This document shows positions 1 through 9,213 of a DNA stretch of 64,000 nucleotides, piece by piece. The DNA is from Deltaproteobacteria bacterium (GTDB lineage: Bacteria > Desulfobacterota > Desulfobacteria > Desulfobacterales > SURF-15): positions 24,303 to 88,302 of the forward strand of contig JAFDFZ010000003.1 of the NCBI GenBank assembly GCA_019309565.1, written 5' to 3'. The notes under the pieces are model-generated. The model did not search any database. It saw only the letters and a list, made by a program, of their open reading frames with translations, and was not told the DNA's origin. Both the position numbers and the translations under genes were made by a program. The first letter of the stretch is position 1, and each line of letters opens with the position of its first letter.

Positions 1-499
1 TTGAAACAAACGTGTCCTGTTCTATTACGATAATCCCCTTAACTCCCATCTGCTGAAGCTTTAACGTCAATGGATAGCGCAGTCCCATCCAGTCACCGGA
101 GGTTTTTTGCTCCGCCAGAACAATCTTGTTACGGCATTCCGCTCTGCCGATTTCCTCAGGGCAAATGTATATGACTTCGCCTTCAAGTCCCCCAGCTCCG
201 GTGGTACCGACCTGCCGATAGGGAGTGCACTGAATCTCCATGGTACAGGGCTCTAGAACGACTAGTTCCGCCCATTTCGGATCACTCAGATAAGCATCGT
301 AGTGGAAGATCTGTGGTACCAGACCGTATTCTTCAAGTTTACGCACGATAAACTCGACCGCTTTCTTTTCCCGGCGGCTTCCGGAGTGTATCGGAGTAAA
401 CTTCATGAATCGCTTCCAGTTTTTGTCCAACTCGTCTTTTGAAATCTCTTTTTCAAGTTCATGGAGAAGTTGCTGGTTTTCACCGGAAAGTCTGATCAT
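1..499 (-). CDS. M28-like metallopeptidase, N-terminal part (runs off left edge)
   Basis: Translating the minus strand from the ATG at 499 gives an uninterrupted frame to the window edge. A strong ribosome site (GGAGGAAAAT) lies directly before it. The protein starts MIRLSGENQQLL and contains HSGSRREKKAVEFIVRKLEE, the usual opening of M28 aminopeptidase/carboxypeptidase-like proteins. A PA-type insert with GVKGIIVIEQ follows. The zinc ligands would lie beyond the edge, so catalysis cannot be judged. It sits 62 bases after the dipeptide transporter ATPase gene on the same strand and is probably the last visible gene of that operon, which fits a role in hydrolysing an imported peptide-like or amidated compound. 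The family call comes from the N-terminal layout only. Confidence 0.6.
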   Translation of the reverse strand, partial: MIRLSGENQQLLHELEKEISKDELDKNWKRFMKFTPIHSGSRREKKAVEFIVRKLEEYGLVPQIFHYDAYLSDPKWAELVVLEPCTMEIQCTPYRQVGTTGAGGLEGEVIYICPEEIGRAECRNKIVLAEQKTSGDWMGLRYPLTLKLQQMGVKGIIVIEQDTFVS

Positions 500-561
500 A
501 ATTTTCCTCCTTGGTCAGGTAAATATACAGGCCTCAAGGCTCTATAATCACCCGTGATATA

Positions 562-1536
562 TTACAAATGGCAGCGAACGAAGTGATCTTTCTCTACTTC
601 TTTTAGCTCCGGACACGGCGCCTTCTTACAGAGGCTTTTTTTCTCCTGACATCTTGATAGAAAATAACAAGTTTCAGGCAGATTGGCAGGTGAAGGAATC
701 TCTCCGTCAAGAATTACCTCTTTTGGAAGAAGTTTTCTTTCTTTTTCCTGCACAACCGGTATAGCCGAAAGAAGCGCCTTTGTGTATGGATGTATAGGAT
801 TTTCAAAAATAGCGGAAGTTTCAGCAGCCTCGATCACCTTTCCAAGATACATCACCATCACTCGATCCGCCATGTTCTTGGTCAGGCTCAGATTGTGTGT
901 TATCAAAATATAAGTGAGCCTCAGCCGGTCGCGCAAATCGATCAGAAGGCGAAGTATTTTCGCCTGGACAGATACATCGAGTGCGGAAGTTGGTTCATCC
1001 AATATGATTACTCTTGGATTCAAGGCGAGTGCCCGGGCAATGCCGACGCGCTGTTTCTCTCCGCCGCTCAGATATCCCGGGTATCGCGTCATCATTTCCT
1101 GGGGAAGATTAACGATTTCAAGTAGTTGTTTTACCCTTTCTTTGATTTCGGTTCTTGAAAGACTGTAATGTATTTTCAAGGGCAGGGATAGAATATCTCC
1201 AACAGTATGTTTCGGGTTCAAAGAAGCCCCTGCATCTTGAAAAACCATCGGCATCTTCCTGCGGATTCGTTTAAGCTCAGATTTTTGAAGATATGAAATA
1301 TCCTCTGCGTCAAACCAGATCCTTCCTTTTGTCGGGGTGTATATGCGGGTGAGGGTGTATCCTAAGGTACTTTTACCGCATCCAGATTCGCCTATTACTG
1401 CGAAAATCTGCCCTGCTTCCACGGTAATATCAACATCATCAACCGCCTTTATGGTGACTTGGTGGCGGGATATGGTGCCGGTGCTGCGATAAAAATATTT
1501 ACACAAGTTATTGGTTTTTAAAATAATCTCCTCCAT
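562..1536 (-). CDS. dppF: Dipeptide/oligopeptide ABC transporter ATPase, DppF/OppF type
   Basis: Cytoplasmic ATPase of a peptide-type ABC importer, 324 residues, normal for the family. Visible motifs are Walker A GESGCGKST near residue 48, signature LSGGEKQR near 157, and Walker B VIILDEPTS. A C-terminal Cys-containing oligo_HPY extension (CYFLSRCQEKKSLCKKAPC) is typical of OppF/DppF. It follows the DppD-type gene by 43 bases on the same strand. Together with two permeases and a family-5 binding protein it forms a full importer. The substrate is not readable from sequence; di/oligopeptides, nickel or opine-like compounds are all carried by this family. The linked peptidase and aminotransferase favour an amino-acid derivative. 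Confidence 0.9.
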   Translation of the reverse strand: MEEIILKTNNLCKYFYRSTGTISRHQVTIKAVDDVDITVEAGQIFAVIGESGCGKSTLGYTLTRIYTPTKGRIWFDAEDISYLQKSELKRIRRKMPMVFQDAGASLNPKHTVGDILSLPLKIHYSLSRTEIKERVKQLLEIVNLPQEMMTRYPGYLSGGEKQRVGIARALALNPRVIILDEPTSALDVSVQAKILRLLIDLRDRLRLTYILITHNLSLTKNMADRVMVMYLGKVIEAAETSAIFENPIHPYTKALLSAIPVVQEKERKLLPKEVILDGEIPSPANLPETCYFLSRCQEKKSLCKKAPCPELKEVEKDHFVRCHL

Positions 1537-1579
1537 TCCGACTTACTGCGTTTCTATAAGGGGTTACAAACACCAGGAT

Positions 1580-2584
1580 CTAATCAAACAGGTTGCATGC
1601 AACAAAACGCCCTTTATCCACTTCTATAAGCCTGGGGCTTTCAGATTCACAGGCCTCGGTGCTGCGGTCGCACCTGGGGAAAAATCTACATCCGTTCGAG
1701 GGATTAAAATAGTCCGGAACGTTGCCGGGAATCCCATCGAATTCCTCACCGCTCAGCTTCGGAATCGAGCGAACAAGTCCCTTTGTATAAGGATGCAATG
1801 GTTCATCAAGAAGCGCCGATGTTTCGGCAACCTCTACAACTGTACCCGCGTACATCACACATGTTCTTGTACAAATAGACCTTGCCACCCCCAGATCATG
1901 TGTGATGTAAAGTCCGGATAAACGTTGCTCTTCTATCTTTTCCGAAAGCAGCCTCAGGATCCCCTTTTGAATCGTCACATCCAAAGCCGTTGTCGGTTCG
2001 TCGGCGATAAGTAACACGGGATCACCTATAAGCGACATGGCTATCAGAACACGCTGTCTCATCCCTCCGCTTAACTCCACGGGATATTTGTTCAGCATTG
2101 TTTCAGGTTCGGGAATGTTGACCTTATGAAGTAGTTCAATCGCATGAGTTTGAGCGGCTTTTTTTATTTTTGAGATCCTCCGATTGTAACAGTAACAGTA
2201 GAAGCTCATATTGCTGCTGCGCCATATGATGTTATCTATCATTATTTCACCAATGGTGAATACAGGGTTTAATGAGGTCATGGGGTCTTGCGGTATGTAT
2301 CCTATTTTCTGTTTTATGATATTTCTTTCCGATTTGGACAAAGCAAGCAGATCCTGGCCCATAAAGTCGACCCGGCCGCTTATGATCCTTGCCGGAGGTA
2401 TGGCTAGGATACCGAGCAGTGTTTTCGCGGTTACGCTTTTTCCACATCCTGTTTCACCTACAAGGCCGACAATCTCTCCCTCTTTCACTTCAAGGGACAC
2501 ACCTTTCAATACCTTGACGATTCCATCGATTGTTTTGAAATGAATTGATAGGTTGTTGATTGTTATAATATGATGATTTGTCAT
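1580..2584 (-). CDS. dppD: Dipeptide/oligopeptide ABC transporter ATPase, DppD/OppD type
   Basis: Second ATPase of the peptide-type importer, 334 residues. Walker A is GETGCGKSV, signature LSGGMRQR, Walker B VLLIADEPTT, with the C-terminal Cys-rich oligo_HPY segment (CRFFPRCDRSTEACES). Its ATG overlaps the stop of the upstream permease gene by four bases (ATGA), so translation is probably coupled. Residues around 100-120 (FYCYCYNRRISKIKKAAQ) form a somewhat long, Cys/Tyr-rich insertion between Walker A and the signature, at the usual place of family variability. Function is assigned by family; substrate unknown. Confidence 0.9.
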   Translation of the reverse strand: MTNHHIITINNLSIHFKTIDGIVKVLKGVSLEVKEGEIVGLVGETGCGKSVTAKTLLGILAIPPARIISGRVDFMGQDLLALSKSERNIIKQKIGYIPQDPMTSLNPVFTIGEIMIDNIIWRSSNMSFYCYCYNRRISKIKKAAQTHAIELLHKVNIPEPETMLNKYPVELSGGMRQRVLIAMSLIGDPVLLIADEPTTALDVTIQKGILRLLSEKIEEQRLSGLYITHDLGVARSICTRTCVMYAGTVVEVAETSALLDEPLHPYTKGLVRSIPKLSGEEFDGIPGNVPDYFNPSNGCRFFPRCDRSTEACESESPRLIEVDKGRFVACNLFD

Positions 2585-3435
2585 CTGACCTCCACGCCGA
2601 AAAAATCACGAAGGCCGTCTCCTATCAGATTGAAACTCAATACAATGATAAAGATCGTAAGCCCTGGGAACAACGATGGCCACCAGACCGAAGGCAAATA
2701 GTGTCTTGCGTGAGCCACCATGATGCCAAGCTCGGGGGTTGGGGGCGAAGCGCCCACCCCCAGAAAACTTATAGCCGTTCCCACAAGAATCGCATACCCG
2801 GCATCCAGGGTGGCCTTTACAATGATCGGGGAAAGCATGTTCGGAAGAATTTCAATGAACATAAGATGTAAATGAGAGGCTCCAAGAGAAAGGCTGGCTG
2901 TAACATAAGGTTCCTGTTTGATCGAAAGGGCTTCCCCATATGCCAGCCGGCAAAAACCTCTCCACCAGATAAAAGCTATTGCAAGAATACTGTTCTGAAG
3001 ACTTCTCCCGAGCACCCCGCTTACCACCAATGCGAATACGATCGGGGGTATGGCAGAGAATACGTCTGTAATCCTCATGATAATCTGTTCAACCCATCCT
3101 CTGAAATAGGCTGCAGTAATTCCAAGGAAAACACCGATGGGAATCGAGATAGCCAGAACGATACCAGCAAGAGAAAGCGAAATCCTTGTCCCGAAAATCG
3201 TACGGCTTAAGACGTCCCGGCCGACTCCGTCGGTACCAAAAGGGTGTTTTAAGCTTGGGGGAAGGTGTTTGTCTTTGAAATGCACAACGAGGCCGGCATC
3301 TTCTGGATACGGTGCTATGGCCGGTGCAAATATTGCAGCCGTAAGCAAGATAAGAAACATTATCAATCCTATAACAGCGGTTCGGTTATAGGAAAATTTA
3401 ATACAACCTCTGATGAAGCTTCCCTTTTGTTGCAT
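2581..3435 (-). CDS. dppC: Dipeptide ABC transporter permease, DppC/OppC type
   Basis: Inner-membrane permease, 284 residues, with about six hydrophobic segments. The N-terminal OppC-type stretch ends near APYPEDAGL, followed by HPFGTDGVGRDVLSR, a hallmark of DppC/OppC. The EAA-type loop (EALSIKQEPYVTASLSLGAS) contacts the ATPases. It lies 9 bases after the DppB-type gene and overlaps the DppD gene by four bases, giving a tight B-C-D-F order. No truncation or frameshift is visible. Confidence 0.9.
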   Translation of the reverse strand: MQQKGSFIRGCIKFSYNRTAVIGLIMFLILLTAAIFAPAIAPYPEDAGLVVHFKDKHLPPSLKHPFGTDGVGRDVLSRTIFGTRISLSLAGIVLAISIPIGVFLGITAAYFRGWVEQIIMRITDVFSAIPPIVFALVVSGVLGRSLQNSILAIAFIWWRGFCRLAYGEALSIKQEPYVTASLSLGASHLHLMFIEILPNMLSPIIVKATLDAGYAILVGTAISFLGVGASPPTPELGIMVAHARHYLPSVWWPSLFPGLTIFIIVLSFNLIGDGLRDFFGVEVR

Positions 3436-3444
3436 AGGCTGGGA

Positions 3445-4449
3445 TTACCTTTCCAGTCTGATTCTTGGATCAAGAACGGCATAAAGCGCATCGACGATAA
3501 TATTTATGATGACAAAAGAGGCTCCCACCACAAGCGCCACCCCCACGACACCATTGAAATCATTGTTGATAATGGAATCTGCACCAAAACGGGCGATGCC
3601 CGGCCAGGCAAAAACGGTTTCCACCACAAAAGCGCTGCCGATCATAAGCGGTATCAGGAACCCTATCATGGTAAGAGCGGATGAGAAAGCATTCTTGAGT
3701 ACGTATTTGTAATGGATGAGGATTTCGGGTATCCCGCTTGCCTTGCTCATCAAGGCGTAATCTTTATGCAGCTCATCTATCATGCTTGCCCTTACCAGCC
3801 GTGTGACATTGGCAAGGGGGCTGAGTGAGAGCACAAAAGCCGGGCCTATTATGTGTGCAGCACTGTCTGCAAATGCTCGAAAGTTGAGTGTTACAATACT
3901 GTCAAACAGGTATAGACCCGTTATGTGGATGGGAGGAGATCCCGTTATCCTGCCTGTCAACGGCAGCAGGTTCAGAAAAAAGCCAAAAGCTAACTGAAAC
4001 AACAGGCAGACCCAGAATTGGGGGAGAGAAACACCGGAAAGAGCCAGTATTCGCCCAAGATAATCTATTAAACCGTTTCGATGGGTTGCGGCAGCAACTC
4101 CCAGTGGTATGGCCACAACAACCGCTATGAAGACGGCAACCAGCACAAGTTCAACTGTAGCCGGAAGTTTGTCTGCAATGATGTCCGATACATCCCTGCG
4201 CTCCACCAGGGACATCCCCAGCTCACCCTTGAAACAGATGCTCTCTATATATTTGATATATTGAATGTGTATAGGGCGATCGAGCCCCATTTGGTGCTTC
4301 AACAGTTCGACCTGATCCTCTGTGGCCATCGGCCCCAGAACCAGCCGCAGTGGGTCCCCGGGCATCACCCGGACCAGAAAGAACATTAAAATAGACAACC
4401 CGATAAGAACGAAAACACCGTAAAATAATCTCTTGATCAGATATTTCAT
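3445..4449 (-). CDS. dppB: Dipeptide ABC transporter permease, DppB/OppB type
   Basis: Inner-membrane permease, 334 residues. The N-terminus KYLIKRLFYGVFVLIGLSILMF and the MPGDPLRLVLG segment are typical of DppB/OppB. The C-terminal half carries the binding-protein-dependent transport domain with an EAA-like loop around DYALMSKASGIPE. It is first of the four transporter genes after the binding-protein gene, separated from it by a 226-base gap holding a repeat element and a stem-loop. That gap may lower expression of membrane parts relative to the abundant binding protein. Confidence 0.9.
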   Translation of the reverse strand: MKYLIKRLFYGVFVLIGLSILMFFLVRVMPGDPLRLVLGPMATEDQVELLKHQMGLDRPIHIQYIKYIESICFKGELGMSLVERRDVSDIIADKLPATVELVLVAVFIAVVVAIPLGVAAATHRNGLIDYLGRILALSGVSLPQFWVCLLFQLAFGFFLNLLPLTGRITGSPPIHITGLYLFDSIVTLNFRAFADSAAHIIGPAFVLSLSPLANVTRLVRASMIDELHKDYALMSKASGIPEILIHYKYVLKNAFSSALTMIGFLIPLMIGSAFVVETVFAWPGIARFGADSIINNDFNGVVGVALVVGASFVIINIIVDALYAVLDPRIRLER

Positions 4450-4506
4450 GGCTTCTATTGGATATCAAAAACCGGTTCTATAATTTGCATCCGGGCTGAT
4501 ATGAAT

Positions 4507-4611
4507 TTTACCCCGTAGTTGCGTAAATCACATAGCAAAATGGCCTGCATGCATTATTTATAAGTATCTAACGACTGCACTCCTTGGGTGGTTTTGCAAC
4601 AACGGGGTTTA
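4507..4611 (+). repeat. ~105-bp interspersed repeat, copy R1
   Basis: Begins TTTACCCCGTAGTTGC and ends CAACAACGGGGTTTA. Reverse-complement copies lie at 25741-25843 and 56609-56711. Shared blocks are ACCCCGTAGTTGC, CAT(A/G)GCAAAAT and AACAACGGGGTTT. Homology stops at these ends, so they probably mark the element boundaries. It sits between the binding-protein and permease genes. Confidence 0.7.
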
Positions 4612-4614
4612 TGC

Positions 4615-4639
4615 TGCCTGCGGTAAAAAACCGCAGGCA
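4615..4639 (-). terminator. Stem-loop between binding-protein and permease genes
   Basis: TGCCTGCGG and CCGCAGGCA form a perfect 9-bp stem around a 7-base AT-rich loop. There is no clear U-tract after the stem on the minus strand. It may be a partial terminator or mRNA-stabilising hairpin after the binding-protein gene rather than a full stop. Confidence 0.5.
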
Positions 4640-4675
4640 ACTTCCCGGTGCTATCTGACCTCCACTTTTTCAGAA

Positions 4676-6343
4676 TTATCGTGTTCCATGGTTTTGCTTG
4701 TAGTACTTATCTGAAACATCCATCCAGTAAGTATCGAACCTAAGCTGATAATAAAAAGCACCTGCAGGCATCTTATAACCTTTCACATATCGCCAAATAG
4801 GTTGGGCCAGTAAAGTGTTGTGCAGGAACAGGCATGGAGAATCCTCTACAATGAGCTCTTGTGCCATTTTATAATATTTGTATTGCTCCTCAAGGGAGGC
4901 TGCAGCTTTCGCCTTTTCAATATACTCTGTAACCTTTGGGTTTTCATAGTAGATGCCTCCTGGAGGATATGCCGTACCCCATCCCTCCGGAGTATAGAAA
5001 AGCAGAAAAGGTTGAGGGTGCGGTACGGTGCCGGATTGATAGAAAATGACGATATGAAAGGCGGTTTCCGACTTTGCCTGATGCTGGCAGATATCGGCCC
5101 ACCTGAGATCCCTGACTTTTACCTTAAGACCTATCTCACTAAAATTTGCAGCAGCCAGAAGCCCGATGTTGTGGAATCTTTCTGATCCGGCTACAGCAGC
5201 CAGTTCCATTTCGAATTTTGCAAGCTCCTGCTTCGAATATTTGGACTTTGCAAGCAACTGCTTGGCCTTCTCAAGGTCTCTGGTATAGGTTAAAAGTTTA
5301 TCATTATGGCCCGGTATGCCGATAGGAACGGGACCCTGAGACCGCTTGCCTCCAACCAGAATATCATTGATCACCACATCGTAGTCAAATGCATAGGCCA
5401 TGGCCTTTCTTACATATTTGCAGTCAAGAGGCGGTTTTTTGTTGTTTAGAATAAGAAACCATGACGTGTCGATGCGATCGTAGTAGACATTTATACCTTC
5501 AAACTTGTCAAGCTCCCGCATTGTTTTGGGTGGCAGAGTCCAGTCTGAAAGGTCTATCTCTCCCTTTCTTAGCTTTGTGGCAATGGTGACAAGCTCTGGC
5601 GTGATATAAATTATGACCCGATCAATAGAGTTTTCTTTCCACTGCCTGAGTGAATAATCCTTGAATTTCTCAAGCACCACACGGTCTCCATGTAACCGCT
5701 TAACCACCCTGTATGGGCCTGAACCAGCATCATGGGTATCCAGCCACTTCACCCCGTAGTCGCCGAACTCTCCGTACTTTCCCGGTTGCTTGTTTTCAAG
5801 CACCTGTTTTTTATTTAAGATTTTAAAAACAAAAAGGGTGGCCATAAAGGAAGGATCTGGTTTCTCAAGATGGAATGCTACCGTATATTTATCTATGACT
5901 TCAGTGGTTTGAGGCTTTATGCTTTTGAAACGCGCCGCAATGGGACCGCCCAGTGTTTGTTGCCGATCCATTGAAAAGGCCACGTCCTCTGCTGTTACTT
6001 CTGAACCGTCATGAAACTTTACTCCCTTCCTTAGATAAAAGGTATAAGTCTTCGCATCGGCCGATATTTTCCATGACTCTGCAATCCAGGGTTTGCAGAG
6101 TTTATCCGGAGCGGGATCGGGATACACCAGCGTATCATACACATTGGTTGCAACCGTATATTCCCAGTTGTTGCTTTGGTTCACCGGATCCAGTGAAGGG
6201 ATGTGCATCATCCATCCGATGCGCAACTCAATAGGACCCCCACCCGCTATGGCAGGGCCTGCATAAAAAGCCGATAAAATCAATAATAGAAAACTGATTG
6301 TGACAAACGGGCTTACCAGAATGAAATTCTTTTTCTTAACCAT
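4676..6343 (-). CDS. ABC transporter substrate-binding protein, family 5 (peptide type)
   Basis: Periplasmic binding protein of the dipeptide-type importer, about 555 residues. The ATG at 6343 is preferred over one 39 bases upstream because AAAGGAGGTAG sits just before it and the protein then starts MVKKKNFILVSPF, a classic signal peptide ending near AGPAIAGGG. Family-5 features include the opening LRIGWMMHIPSLDPVNQSNN, AESWKISADAKTYTFYLRKG and VKFHDGSEVTAEDV. It is encoded between the aldehyde oxidoreductase gene and the permeases, in one direction, suggesting the imported compound is the substrate of the operon's enzymes. Confidence 0.92.
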   Translation of the reverse strand: MVKKKNFILVSPFVTISFLLLILSAFYAGPAIAGGGPIELRIGWMMHIPSLDPVNQSNNWEYTVATNVYDTLVYPDPAPDKLCKPWIAESWKISADAKTYTFYLRKGVKFHDGSEVTAEDVAFSMDRQQTLGGPIAARFKSIKPQTTEVIDKYTVAFHLEKPDPSFMATLFVFKILNKKQVLENKQPGKYGEFGDYGVKWLDTHDAGSGPYRVVKRLHGDRVVLEKFKDYSLRQWKENSIDRVIIYITPELVTIATKLRKGEIDLSDWTLPPKTMRELDKFEGINVYYDRIDTSWFLILNNKKPPLDCKYVRKAMAYAFDYDVVINDILVGGKRSQGPVPIGIPGHNDKLLTYTRDLEKAKQLLAKSKYSKQELAKFEMELAAVAGSERFHNIGLLAAANFSEIGLKVKVRDLRWADICQHQAKSETAFHIVIFYQSGTVPHPQPFLLFYTPEGWGTAYPPGGIYYENPKVTEYIEKAKAAASLEEQYKYYKMAQELIVEDSPCLFLHNTLLAQPIWRYVKGYKMPAGAFYYQLRFDTYWMDVSDKYYKQNHGTR

Positions 6344-6429
6344 GATTTCTACCTCCTTTTTGGTTGGACATATTTTGGCCATTTGTATCTTGCCAAATAA
6401 CTGGAAACAGCTGTTTTACCTCCTTTCAT

Positions 6430-8361
6430 TCAATGACCGGTGGTAATCAGTTTCCCCGCTCTGTTCAGCATATCCTCAACTTCCGGTAAGTTAAGGAGAT
6501 CAAGAGATTCTTTTGTGCACCAGCCGGTCTCCTTATCCCAGTTGTGTATTGTATAGTACTCATCCAGCATTTTATCCCAGTCCTCTTTCTTAAGTCGTTC
6601 TCCTTTGAAGGGACCAGACTTGATGGGCTCCTGCATCAAACGAGCAGGCGGATAATCGTCCTTTCTGGAAAACCCTGCGTGAATCATATTGAAGACCTTG
6701 CCCAGAGTGTGGATCCTTTCCCCGATTTCCATTATGTTTTCAGGTAAATCCCCAGAGCCGAGGGCAGCGTGGAGAAGCCGTGTGTAATCCTCGGGGCCGG
6801 GCAGAGAAGGATCCGCCCAATTGCTGGCAAGAAAACAGATTCCAAGGCTGTCGAGCACCGAGTGAAATTGCTCGTAATAAAGAACTATTTTAGCCTTGCC
6901 GTCATATACTGAAGGATCGCTGGCTTCGGGAACCCCCCAGAGTTTATTACCCATTTCCGCAGAGATGCCCTTCAGATCACTGAGTGGAGCACCTCTTGTA
7001 TGACTGCCCCCTCTTTCGGAGACCACAACCCCTAATGCCCAGGCCTTTGGCCTCCGAATGGCCTCCATCAATTCCTGGCCTTTAACGTGGATGCAAAATC
7101 GTTCACTTTGCCTTCCCACAATGCCAGAGGCCACCTTACATCCTTTGGAAAGAAGATCGCCTATGCCTTCTCTGTATGCGATTTTTTTTACAAGCCCAGC
7201 GACCGCTCTGTGGTTCCCCCAGGTGAGATCAAGCCCGTCGGTGTCAGACCTTGAAAGAAGGCCTCTTTCATAACATTCCATTGCCCAGGCTATCACACCT
7301 GCAGTGTTATCCATATCCAGACCGTATTGATCGCATAGGGCCTGCAGGTTTACTATTGACGCAGGTTCATATATCCCGAGTCTTGGGCCGAAATCGCTGA
7401 TGGCGTTGGCCTCCAATTTTCTGGCTCTCGTGCCTGTATAAATACCCGAAGGTACAACATACATTCTACCGCAATTGATGGGGCAGTTAAAGCAGCACGG
7501 ATATTTTTCGCGTTCATATACTTTCTTGAACAGCTCGTGATGGAGTTTCCGCGCCTGCTCGGCTGCAACAAATTCATCCTGGTAATTTCTTACAGCTCTT
7601 GTGGGAACGCTTGCTTTAATCGTGCCGTATTGCCTTGTTCTTTCAAGTACGGGTGAGCGATTTATTTTCCCTAATATTTCCTCTGCCACCCTTGAAAAGG
7701 CTCTTTCATCATAAACAGCAACCTGTCCGCTGCCCTTAACAGAGATTGCTTTCAGGTTCTTTGAACCCATTACAGCTCCAAGGCCACATCGGCCGACCAC
7801 CCTTGCAGGGCTTGCCACGATGCAAGAAAGATTCACCAGGTTCTCTCCTGCCGGCCCTATGGTCGCAGTCTGAATTCCGGCATCTTTCAATTCCCTTCTT
7901 ATGCCCGCCTCGGTCTCCCAGGTGTTTTTCCCCCACAGAAAAGAGGCATCTCTTAGAGCGATATGGTCATCTTTGATCCATATATAAGACGGCTTTGCAG
8001 CCTTTCCGGTAATAACCACAGCCTCGTATCCCGCGAAGCGAAGTTCGGGCGCAAAGAATCCTCCTGCGCTTCCTGATCCTATCCCGCCTGTAAGAGGACT
8101 TTTTCCAGCTACATTGAGCCTGCTGTTTGCGGGTGCTTGGGTTCCGGAAAGAGTTCCTGCGGCAAATGATATAATACTTTCCGGATCAAAGGGAGATGTA
8201 TCGGCCTTCATTTCTTTTAGCAGCAGCCAGTGGTTTAATCCTCTGCCTCCAAGAAACCGGCTTGTGTACACATCGGCTGGTTCTGTTCTGATTTCCCCTG
8301 TGGATAGGTTTATCTTCAAAATTTTTCCATTGGTGCAATCTCTTATCACATCTGTCTCCAT
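6430..8361 (-). CDS. aor: Tungsten-dependent aldehyde ferredoxin oxidoreductase family protein
   Basis: 643 residues, full length for the AOR family, which oxidises aldehydes to acids (reversibly) with ferredoxin using a tungstopterin and one 4Fe-4S cluster. The N-terminal pterin-binding part shows FLGGRGLNHWLL, NSRLNVAGKSPLTGG and GSGSAGGFFAPELRFAGYE. The cluster ligands are visible as C290-x2-C293-x3-C297, with a later Cys in GICFLASN as the probable fourth. CDQYGLDMDNTAG is the central family motif. It lies downstream of a racemase-like and an aminotransferase gene. Oxidation of an aldehyde from amino-acid breakdown is a reasonable inference, but the substrate is not predictable from sequence. 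Confidence 0.9.
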   Translation of the reverse strand: METDVIRDCTNGKILKINLSTGEIRTEPADVYTSRFLGGRGLNHWLLLKEMKADTSPFDPESIISFAAGTLSGTQAPANSRLNVAGKSPLTGGIGSGSAGGFFAPELRFAGYEAVVITGKAAKPSYIWIKDDHIALRDASFLWGKNTWETEAGIRRELKDAGIQTATIGPAGENLVNLSCIVASPARVVGRCGLGAVMGSKNLKAISVKGSGQVAVYDERAFSRVAEEILGKINRSPVLERTRQYGTIKASVPTRAVRNYQDEFVAAEQARKLHHELFKKVYEREKYPCCFNCPINCGRMYVVPSGIYTGTRARKLEANAISDFGPRLGIYEPASIVNLQALCDQYGLDMDNTAGVIAWAMECYERGLLSRSDTDGLDLTWGNHRAVAGLVKKIAYREGIGDLLSKGCKVASGIVGRQSERFCIHVKGQELMEAIRRPKAWALGVVVSERGGSHTRGAPLSDLKGISAEMGNKLWGVPEASDPSVYDGKAKIVLYYEQFHSVLDSLGICFLASNWADPSLPGPEDYTRLLHAALGSGDLPENIMEIGERIHTLGKVFNMIHAGFSRKDDYPPARLMQEPIKSGPFKGERLKKEDWDKMLDEYYTIHNWDKETGWCTKESLDLLNLPEVEDMLNRAGKLITTGH

Positions 8362-8450
8362 TTATTACTTCTTCCTTCTGTGAGCGCAGCTGATATTCTC
8401 CTCCATATAAAACAACCTGAATAATAGAAAGTTTGAAAAATAAAGGCAAG

Positions 8451-9155
8451 CTAACCGTTCTTATCTTTTGGAAACGGGTATGCCAGGGGACTGTGGGTTA
8501 GCTTCATTTTCACAACGCTCTCTGCCATTGAAACAGCAGCCAGCGCCGGATCAATTATCGGTACATGGATTCGTTTGTTTAATTCGCCGGTAACCCCAAA
8601 AAGAGCCATGCATCCTAATATTATAGCATCGGCACCATCTTCTGAAACCGCCTTCTGGCATTCCTCTTCAAGTATCAAAATGGTTTTCGGCAGGTCTTTT
8701 CTTACATCAAGAACCGCCATCTTCAATTGCCGGATTGAAGCGAGTTTTTCTCTTAATCCAATTGCCCGGAGCCTGGATTCGATAAGCCGGGGGTTAGTTG
8801 CCGGAGTGATGATTGAAAATTTAAATCCCAATACGGTGGCAATAGCACAGGAAGACTGAAAGGGACCTATTACAGGTATTGGTGATCTTTCTCTTGCCGC
8901 AACCACACCTGGATCGCCTCCGCACCATGGAATAAAGGCGTCGAATCCCTGATCGTTTAACTTCATGATGGTTTTTACGATTTCGACACTACCCTGTTCA
9001 TGTTCAAACTCCGATTCTATGCTAAGAGGTCCTTGTTCATTCTTAACCATAACAATCTGCGTATCACAAGAGGAGAACCGGTCTAGAAAAACTCTTCTCT
9101 CTTCGATCTGCTCCTCATTCATGCCTACATTGGGAATTATTATTCCAAGCTTCAC
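8451..9155 (-). CDS. Aspartate/glutamate/hydantoin racemase family protein
   Basis: About 234 residues starting at the GTG at 9155, chosen because GGGAGGAAAGCC precedes it and the product then begins VKLGIIIPNVGM. A longer ATG reading lacks a ribosome site. Both cofactor-independent racemase cysteines are in place: one in WCGGDPGVVAARE and one in IILGCMALFG. The first motif resembles hydantoin racemases more than glutamate racemases. Neighbours (aminotransferase, AOR, peptide importer) suggest it inverts or isomerises an amino-acid-like intermediate. AroM-like or maleate isomerase-like activity is also possible in this superfamily. Confidence 0.75.
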   Translation of the reverse strand: MKLGIIIPNVGMNEEQIEERRVFLDRFSSCDTQIVMVKNEQGPLSIESEFEHEQGSVEIVKTIMKLNDQGFDAFIPWCGGDPGVVAARERSPIPVIGPFQSSCAIATVLGFKFSIITPATNPRLIESRLRAIGLREKLASIRQLKMAVLDVRKDLPKTILILEEECQKAVSEDGADAIILGCMALFGVTGELNKRIHVPIIDPALAAVSMAESVVKMKLTHSPLAYPFPKDKNG

Positions 9156-9213
9156 GGCTTTCCTCCCTTGTATTGTCCACGGTTGCCTGCCGCACTCCAG
9201 CAAAGAGACGTTT

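Noticed and set aside
6380..6440. Sigma-54 site before the family-5 binding protein (TTGGCAAGATACAAATGG)
   Set aside because: GG and the next GC are not ten bases apart, so the -24/-12 geometry fails.
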